The translations under genes were made by a program, and so were the position numbers. Below are positions 57,837 through 64,000 of a stretch of DNA of 64,000 bases, one piece after another (the stretch's first letter is position 1; each line of letters starts with the position of its first letter). Under the pieces are notes generated by a model. That model did no database searches. It saw only the letters and a list, made by a program, of their open reading frames with translations, and was not told the origin of the DNA. The stretch is from Strongyloides papillosus (lineage: Eukaryota > Nematoda > Chromadorea > Rhabditida > Strongyloididae): positions 1 through 64,000 of the forward strand of contig SRSI01000003.1 in the NCBI GenBank assembly GCA_005656395.1, given 5' to 3'.

Positions 57837-58641
57837 CACAGAAAAAAAATGGAAAAAATTTTGACAAATATACCTGAAATGCAAAAAAACTTCGCACCTA
57901 TTAAAAAAATCAACATTAATTCAAATTTTAAAATTACCAAGCGACAGCAAAAATGTTTTAAACGATGAAAAATATTAGTTTGTCGCAAAAATTTGCTGTT
58001 TTTTTTACAAAATTACAATCGTTTTATATTTTAAAGAATAGGATTTTTTTTTAAATTTTATGCGTACACTCCTAATATAGTTTATCACTTTATTAGACGA
58101 TTCCTTTTACAAACACAATAATACAATAACATATACTAATTAACTCGATTTATTTCAATTTACCCACTTAAACAATAGATTATGAATTACATAAGTTATA
58201 CTTACAGTTCCTTTAGTGGGATTTTCTTAATTCACACAATCACAACACAATAAAACTAAATATTAAACCTTATCTAACCCTAAAAATATATAATAATTAA
58301 TATTCATATGAACTTCACTATAATAGTTATAAAATGCTTAGAAGATAGAAATAATTTTCGTCAGGCAATTTTTTAATTTATAATCATTATTTTGATGACT
58401 TCTAAATTCATTGTATTTTTCTTAACACGATTTTATTGCTGAATGTAACTTTTATTTAATCTTAATGTTTTTAATCAAAGGCTAATCTTAAGGTCTTTTT
58501 TTTTATAATTTACATGAAACATGTTGTTAGAACTCAATTTCGTGTAGAGTTGTTAAGTTTTAACAAAAATCATTGTCCTCAACAATTTACTAGCAACAAT
58601 GAATATAAAAAATTCGCAATAATAATAACAAAAAACTAAAA
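57837..58641. mobile_element. 0.95-kb-family element, copy 5, interrupted
   Basis: Starts CACAGAAAAAAAATGGAAAA after TA. Its first 190 bp and 58440-58640 align with copy 2 (for example AGCGACAGCAAAAATGTTTTAAAC and CTCAATTTCGTGTAGAGTTG). About 410 bp at 58028-58440 do not match and appear inserted, and the foldback element at 58642 interrupts the rest. The far end is not found. Confidence 0.65.
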
Positions 58642-59183
58642 ATAACAGTACCAAAAATCTTAGTTTTTGGTAAAATTATACTTTTATATTGAGATTCATT
58701 TTGCGCACTGAAAAGTATGAAAATAAATTTTGCGCACTCAAAAGAATGAAAATAAATTTTTATTTTTATATTACCACTTCACCTGGCAATATAGAAGTAT
58801 AGCCGTCCCAGGCATTTGAATGCTTTGTCGCTTGTGATTAAACCATAATTGTAGTAATAGTTTCTTTTAAATTATTTACATTTTGATCTTTCTTTGTTAG
58901 AAATTAAAATATTTCTTTTGTAGAAACTTGTTTGTAAATGTAATATTAGGTATATCATTATTTTTTTATTCAAATGAGAAAAACTTTTATTGCTTAATAT
59001 TCAGTGATATCTTTTTGTAGTCTTCGATAAATATTTAAATATCTGGGACGGCAATACTTTTATATTGCCAGGTAAAGTGATAATATAAAAATTAAAATTT
59101 ATTCTCATACTTTTGAGTGCGCAAAATGAATCTCAATATAAAAGTATATTTTTACCAAAAACTACGATTTTTGGTACTGTTAT
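58642..59183. repeat. Foldback element (542 bp)
   Basis: The ends ATAACAGTACCAAAAATC and complement begin inverted arms of about 150-170 bp, matching through TTCATTTTGCGCACT, TATTACCACTTCACCTGGCA and CCGTCCCAG. In the left arm, TTTTGCGCACT.AAAAG is duplicated in tandem. No coding capacity. Confidence 0.8.
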
Positions 59184-59443
59184 TTATTTTCATAATTTTT
59201 CGTGACAGTAAATTAATTATCTACAAACTTTACGATAAAAAATGTTTCTATTGTAAATGACCAAATTAACAGTTTACAGGTACATTTTTTCAATCATGAC
59301 ATTTAATAATTTTAAAGTCACTTAAATCAATATTTAGTATTTAAAAAAAACAGTAAAATTTAAAAATTGTAAATTTACAATAATAAAGTGAAAACAATAT
59401 ACAAAAATGTTCTTTTAAACTGGTCAAAATTTTTAAAAATATA

Positions 59444-60161
59444 CAAGGGTCATTCAATAAGTAAAGAGACAAATGATCATAACTCAAAAATTTATTATCG
59501 TATAAATCCCAAATTTTACTTATTTTAAGACATGATTCCTTGTTACATTTATACACTTGTTTGATTTTTCTTCGAGCTCTCTAATGCCAATGGCAAAGAA
59601 ATTTTTACCCTGAGATCTTAGCCATTTTCTTTATTTTTTCCTTTACTTCTTCATTATCGTTAAATTTTACTTAACGAAAAGAATCTTTGAGAAGCCTAAA
59701 CAAAATAAAAATCTGATTGTTCACGGTCTGAACTGTGCTGTAAATGTGAAAAAATCTCTCAACCAAGCCTTTTCGCATCTTTTTTTACGATATTTCAGTT
59801 TACTTTGAATTAGTAAATAAACTGTGCTTACACTTGTACGACATTTTTTCAGAAATTTGCGCAATTTATACAGCTTCTACCATATTGCTAAAGCATCTGA
59901 GAGTAGATTTCAGAGAATTTAACCTTTCTGAGACAAGAAATTTTATTAAAAAACGTTGTTCCTCCAAATTACAGTTTTTAAGTGGAGATACCATCATTAG
60001 ATAGTTAAAAATAGTTTACTTATAGCGAAAAAGTTTTATTGCAAATAACGTAAAATTGATAAAAACAGTTCTTTTTTCATGATTTTTTTCTTATCATTAT
60101 TTTTATTTTGCTATTTTTTTACCTATGGTCATTTGTCTCTTTACTTATTGAATGAGCTTCG
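59444..60161 (-). mobile_element. Internally deleted mariner (718 bp)
   Basis: The ends CAAGGGTCATTCAATAAGTA and (minus strand) CGAAGCTCATTCAATAAGTA are flanked by TA and continue as inverted repeats through AAGAGACAAATGA. Minus-strand fragments include a mariner-like C-terminus (FFAIGIRELEEK). A terminal fragment of the same family lies at 41262-41360. Confidence 0.8.
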
Positions 60162-60225
60162 TATATTATGTGTTAAATGTTAGTCCAATTATAATATTTA
60201 TGATATTTATATTTGTTGCATAATA

Positions 60226-61512
60226 TTAGGTTGTCCCATCAAAAATGACTATTTTTTACCATAATTTTTAAATACGCATAACTTTTTTAAAAATAAATAT
60301 TTTTATTCAAAATAAGAAACATTACAATCTATACAATGTTGCCAACGAGATACGAGCTTATTGATTCCATCTGCATAAAAATCTGGGCTTCTGGATTCGA
60401 TGAAAGCTTCAAAGGCGGTTTTTGCGTCCTCATCGTTCCTGAAGATTTTCTCCGTTAAGAAATTGTTGAGATGTTTGAAGAATTGGTAATCTGCTGGAGG
60501 AAGGTCAGATGAGTATGCCGGATGAGGTAGAGTTTCATACCCCAATTCCCTCAGTTTCTGAACGGTTCTTTTTGAAACGTGTGGCTTTGCGTTGTCGTGG
60601 AGAAGAATTGGTTCTTTTTTATTGACTAATGCAGGCAGATTCTGGGACAATTTCTGGTGCATTTTTTCAATTTGTTGATAGTAAGATTACGAAGTAATAG
60701 TTCCACCAAGTTTCATAAACTCGTAGTGGATAATTCCTACAGCAGACCACCAAACAGTCACCATAATCTTCTTTGGGGATAGTTTGGGTTTCAGGAACTG
60801 TTTTGGTGATTCATCCTTGTCCAACCATTGTCCAGATCTTTTGCGGTTGTCGTAGAGGATCCATTTTTCATCGCAAGTAATAAGACGACCAAGAAATGGG
60901 TCGTTCTTGTTCCTCAAAATGAGAGATGAGCAAATTTCGTAACGACTTAATTTTTGATAGTCGTTTAATTCATGAGGTATCCATCGGTCAAGCTTTTTTG
61001 TCTTTTCTATCTCCTGTAAGTGACGGGAAACTGTTGATTTGGATACATTTAGTTTTCTAGCAAGTTCCCTAACCGTTGTACGTGGATTTGCTTCAACAAC
61101 TTCTCGTAGCACGTCGTTATCAAGAACTGTCTCAGGCCTCTCACGCTTCTCATTCTCGAGATTCTCACTGCCTTCTCTGAATTTTTTAAACCATCTTTGA
61201 ACCGTAGAAGCAAAGACAAGATTTTCTCCGAAAGTTTCGTTAATTTGTTGATTTTGTTTTTGCGGCATTAGTACCGCGTTTGAACTCGTATAGCATAATA
61301 GCGCGAATACCACGTTTTGACAGCATTGCTTGTTTTTAAGATAAGATGATAATAAACAGAGTTCATGGCAATGATATATATATCAACGTGTAGAGGAGAT
61401 TTAGTAGAATCTAACAGTTTGATTTTTATACCAAAAAATAGCCGATCATTTGAGAAAACGCGTGTCAAACAACGCATATCAAAAAATAGTCATTTTGGAT
61501 GGGACAACCTAA
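60226..61512 (-). mobile_element. Mariner element, copy 2 (1287 bp, inverted)
   Basis: Same length as 17484-18770, in opposite orientation, with TA on both sides and unrelated flanks (…TTGCATAA and TGCATACAA). Confidence 0.95.
60303..61326 (-). pseudogene. Mariner transposase, same two lesions as copy 1
   Basis: Start ATG at 61326, the early one-base frame change and the internal TAA (60687-60689) are exactly where they are in copy 1. The two long open segments (208 and 119 codons) are identical in translation. Because both copies share the lesions, the second insertion probably arose after the gene was already broken, through transposase supplied elsewhere. Confidence 0.9.
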
Positions 61513-62043
61513 TATGCATACAATTGTTATTATATTTTAAATACATAAAATATTATATATTTTTTATCTCCCTTCATAACTAGCCTTTTAATTAATTATA
61601 TTAATTATTTTATTATTATGCTATTATCAATAGATAAGCTAAACTTGCTTCTTGCTAACAATATTGTAGGCGTATAAACAATAAAATAAATTTTAATTAT
61701 AGTAAAACTTAAGTCACCTGAAATCACAAAGAATATAATTTCATTTTTCATAAAGAAACAATAAAAATATTTAAAACAAATAAAAAAAACTTTGTTTTTA
61801 AAATGTTATACATATGTAAACTAATATTACTGTTATAATTTAATTTTATTATTTGTATTAATCCCAATAAAACATGTTTAATTTAAATATATATTAAAAA
61901 AATAACCAAAATTTTTGTTAAAATGTAAAAAATATTTTGAATCAATTTATTTGAAGAACGATTAAATCTATTGTCTCAGGTGAATAACATGAATTCTCTA
62001 CCATATATATAGGTAAATTAATTTTCTAACATCATGTAATACA
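61513..62043. promoter_or_regulatory. Upstream region of the astacin gene
   Basis: AT-rich with no gene. CCATATATATAG at about 62001 is a TATA-like element some 40 bp before the start codon. Confidence 0.45.
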
Positions 62044-63241
62044 ATGAATTTGTTTGTTAAGTTATTTTTATTTTTTCTAAGTATTCAGAAAGCAATTTCT
62101 AATGTAAGTCCTATAAAAGAGATGATTTTTTATTAACGACATCTTTAAGAATGAAGGTAGTTTAAAGGCCTATGGTAATTCAGAATCTTATGGAACTAGA
62201 ATTAAAAGGTCAATTATGAACTATATGAGATTAAAATGGACTTCTCCAATTGATTATCACATTAATCATGACGTAGATAAAAACACAGTCAAGACAGCAT
62301 TGAAAATTATGGAAAGAGAAACATGCTTAAGGTTTCATGAAACAACTAATTTTACAAAAGGAGGCTTAAATTACGTTAATGGGAGTGGGTGTGTCTCCTT
62401 TGTTGGAAAAGTTTCAAGCAGTATAGCACAAGATGTAAGTTTAGGAAAGGAGTGCAATCTAGTTACAGTTGCTCTCCACGAAACATCTCATGCTCTTGGT
62501 GTTATTCATGAAATGACTAGACATGACAGAGATTATTATATTAATGTAAAATTTGGAAACATAGACCCTCGTGTTCATTTTAATTTTCAAACTTTCGGCT
62601 TAACTAGAGCATACCATTATGGCCTAAAATACGATTATGGTTCTGTTATGCATTACGATAGGCTCGCAGGTTCAGCAAATGAGCAATTGGCAATGGAACC
62701 CAAACATTGGAGTTATTTAAAAACTATAGGACAAACCACACGATTTGGGTTTAATGATGCAAAACAACTTAATATTTATTATTGTAATGATAAATGTAAA
62801 AAGAAGTTGAAATGTAAAATGGGCGGATACACAGACCCAAACAATTGTACTGTTTGTAAGTGCCCAGAATTTTATACAGGAAAACTGTGTCAAAAATTAT
62901 CACTTTCACATAAATCATGTGGTTCAACAAAATTGATAACCAAAACTACAGATAAAGAATTAAAAGCGGAAGGAATTAAAACTTGTTACTTTCAAATAAC
63001 CGCAAAAAAAGGACGTAAAGTACAATTGAATATTGAAGAAACCAACTTAGTTGACGGCCATGTTTGCCAACCAAATCGAGGTTTAGAAGTTAAATTTCTT
63101 TCTGATAAAGCTATTTCTGGTGCTATGTTATGTGGAAGAATCTATAGAAAGATTATAACATCCGAAGACAATGTTGTAGCTATGAAATATGTAGGATTAA
63201 CTCAAAGTAGCAGAATAAGAATAAAATACCGTGAGATTTGA
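62044..63241 (+). CDS. Secreted astacin metalloprotease (NAS-type), two exons
   Basis: Exon 1 is 62044-62103 and exon 2 is 62150-63241. The 46-bp intron starts GTAAGT and ends CTTTAAG in phase 0, giving a 383-residue protein. A signal peptide (MNLFVKLFLFFLSIQKAISN) fills exon 1. A very short propeptide of about 20 residues ends in a basic RIKRS, a furin-like cleavage site. The zinc site is HETSHALGVIHEMTRHDRD (H130, E131, H134, H140), with the Met-turn SVMHYDR (M187). A cysteine-rich EGF-like segment follows (CKMGGYTDPNNCTVCKCP), then a CUB-like domain to the end. Astacins hydrolyse proteins at the cell surface or outside the cell; in Strongyloides-type parasites they are expanded and linked to host-tissue penetration. 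The catalytic residues are complete, so the protein is probably active. The SH after HET replaces the more common GH, which is tolerable. Confidence 0.93.
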
Positions 63242-63963
63242 TAAGTTATGACGATAACATACTGTTTTTTGTTCTAATCATTAATGCTTATTAATTTAAG
63301 CATGTTCATTTTACCATTTTATCATCACGTAAAAAAATTGTGAAAAAGTCATTTTTTTATATTAAATAAAAAATACACAAAAATAGTGGTCATTTGATTA
63401 TAAATTCCATCAACAATGGTAGCTAAACTTTTTCCTACTTTACTTAGTGCTTCGATATTAACTTTTTTATTGCTCGGGAATTCGTTTGAATTTATATTTA
63501 GTTGTCAATTTAAAAAAATTTGCCTAAGATGAATCGGAAGAGTTTTATATTTTCTTAAATTTTCAAAACATTTATTTTTAAATGACAGTTCATATTTTTA
63601 AAAAAAGTAATCTATAAGCAAAAACCTTATGAATAAGAAGAATGATATAAAGATTCATGTTTTAAATTATTCTGCGTCAGCATTGTCATTTCCAAAACAT
63701 GTAACTTGTTATTATGTTAATGTAGATTAGAATTTTTTGATTGGTAAATGCTGATTTATAAATATATAGCTTCTAATATAAACCTTCTAATTTATAACAA
63801 TAATCCTTTTTTTAGCATTTTCATCATCAAAAAAATCTACAGAGATTTATCATCATCTAATAAACAAGGTCTACTTTTTGTAGTCTTTAAATTTTATAAA
63901 TTTTTTTGAGCTATTAAACAATTAAACTACTAGCTGAAGTACTGAATAGATACTTTTATATAA
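63242..63963. other. 3' flank of the astacin gene
   Basis: AT-rich, no gene seen. Confidence 0.5.
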
Positions 63964-64000
63964 CTAGTCTTAAACCCGCCTTTGGCAGGTCAGGGCTGAT
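63964..64000 (-). mobile_element. 3' terminus of Helitron-like element H6, runs off the window
   Basis: CTAG after an A, then TCTTAAACCCGCCTTTGGCA and GGTCAGGGCTGA. This is the family hairpin with the CTRR end (CTAG) read on the minus strand. The body lies beyond the window. Confidence 0.6.

Noticed and set aside
1..64000. tRNA or rRNA genes and CRISPR arrays
   Set aside because: No cloverleaf with matching arms and no rRNA signature was seen. The repeats present are transposon ends and tandem noncoding units, not CRISPR spacers.

Overview
The window is about 64 kb of very AT-rich eukaryotic DNA. It looks like nematode chromosome, most likely a Strongyloides-like clade IV parasite. The support is a secreted astacin metalloprotease with the EGF and CUB layout expanded in that group, introns of only 37 to 96 bp, and several small secreted cysteine-containing genes. 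The species is an inference. Host genes are few; most of the sequence is transposable elements inserted into one another.

Left part (1-14.8 kb): a truncated Ty1/copia element (2254-4580) with one 100-bp LTR, cut by TA-flanked short elements, abuts an unusual unit at 4581-13877. This unit has roughly 900-bp terminal inverted repeats around an intact Ty3/gypsy-type pol reading frame on the plus strand and an intact Gag-like reading frame on the minus strand, the two converging tail to tail. It is the strongest candidate for an undescribed element architecture.

Middle part (14.8-34 kb): a decayed DENR pseudogene, a mariner with a broken transposase, an 886-bp mariner-derived MITE, two adjacent long palindromes, an intact RTE-like LINE (24183-26957), and three nested or adjacent Tc1/mariner elements with decayed transposases.

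Right-centre (34.8-55.7 kb): four small secreted-protein genes (called A, B, C and D here) form two convergent pairs, A/B and C/D. Each pair has a Helitron-like element between its members, carrying tandem noncoding units of about 520 bp, so the module looks segmentally duplicated. Genes B and D each need one extra A in an A8 run to stay open, and exon 1 of D is split by the 886-bp MITE. Between the pairs lies a larger Helitron-like block, into which a very young non-autonomous LTR retrotransposon (47343-49678, LTRs identical as read) has inserted.

Right end (55.7-64 kb): a pogo/Tigger-like MITE, a gene relic, a foldback element, a deleted mariner, a second copy of the broken mariner in inverted orientation, and the astacin gene (62044-63241), which is the best-supported host gene. 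The window ends in the terminus of another Helitron-like copy. All calls rest on reading the sequence and family knowledge; no database search was run.
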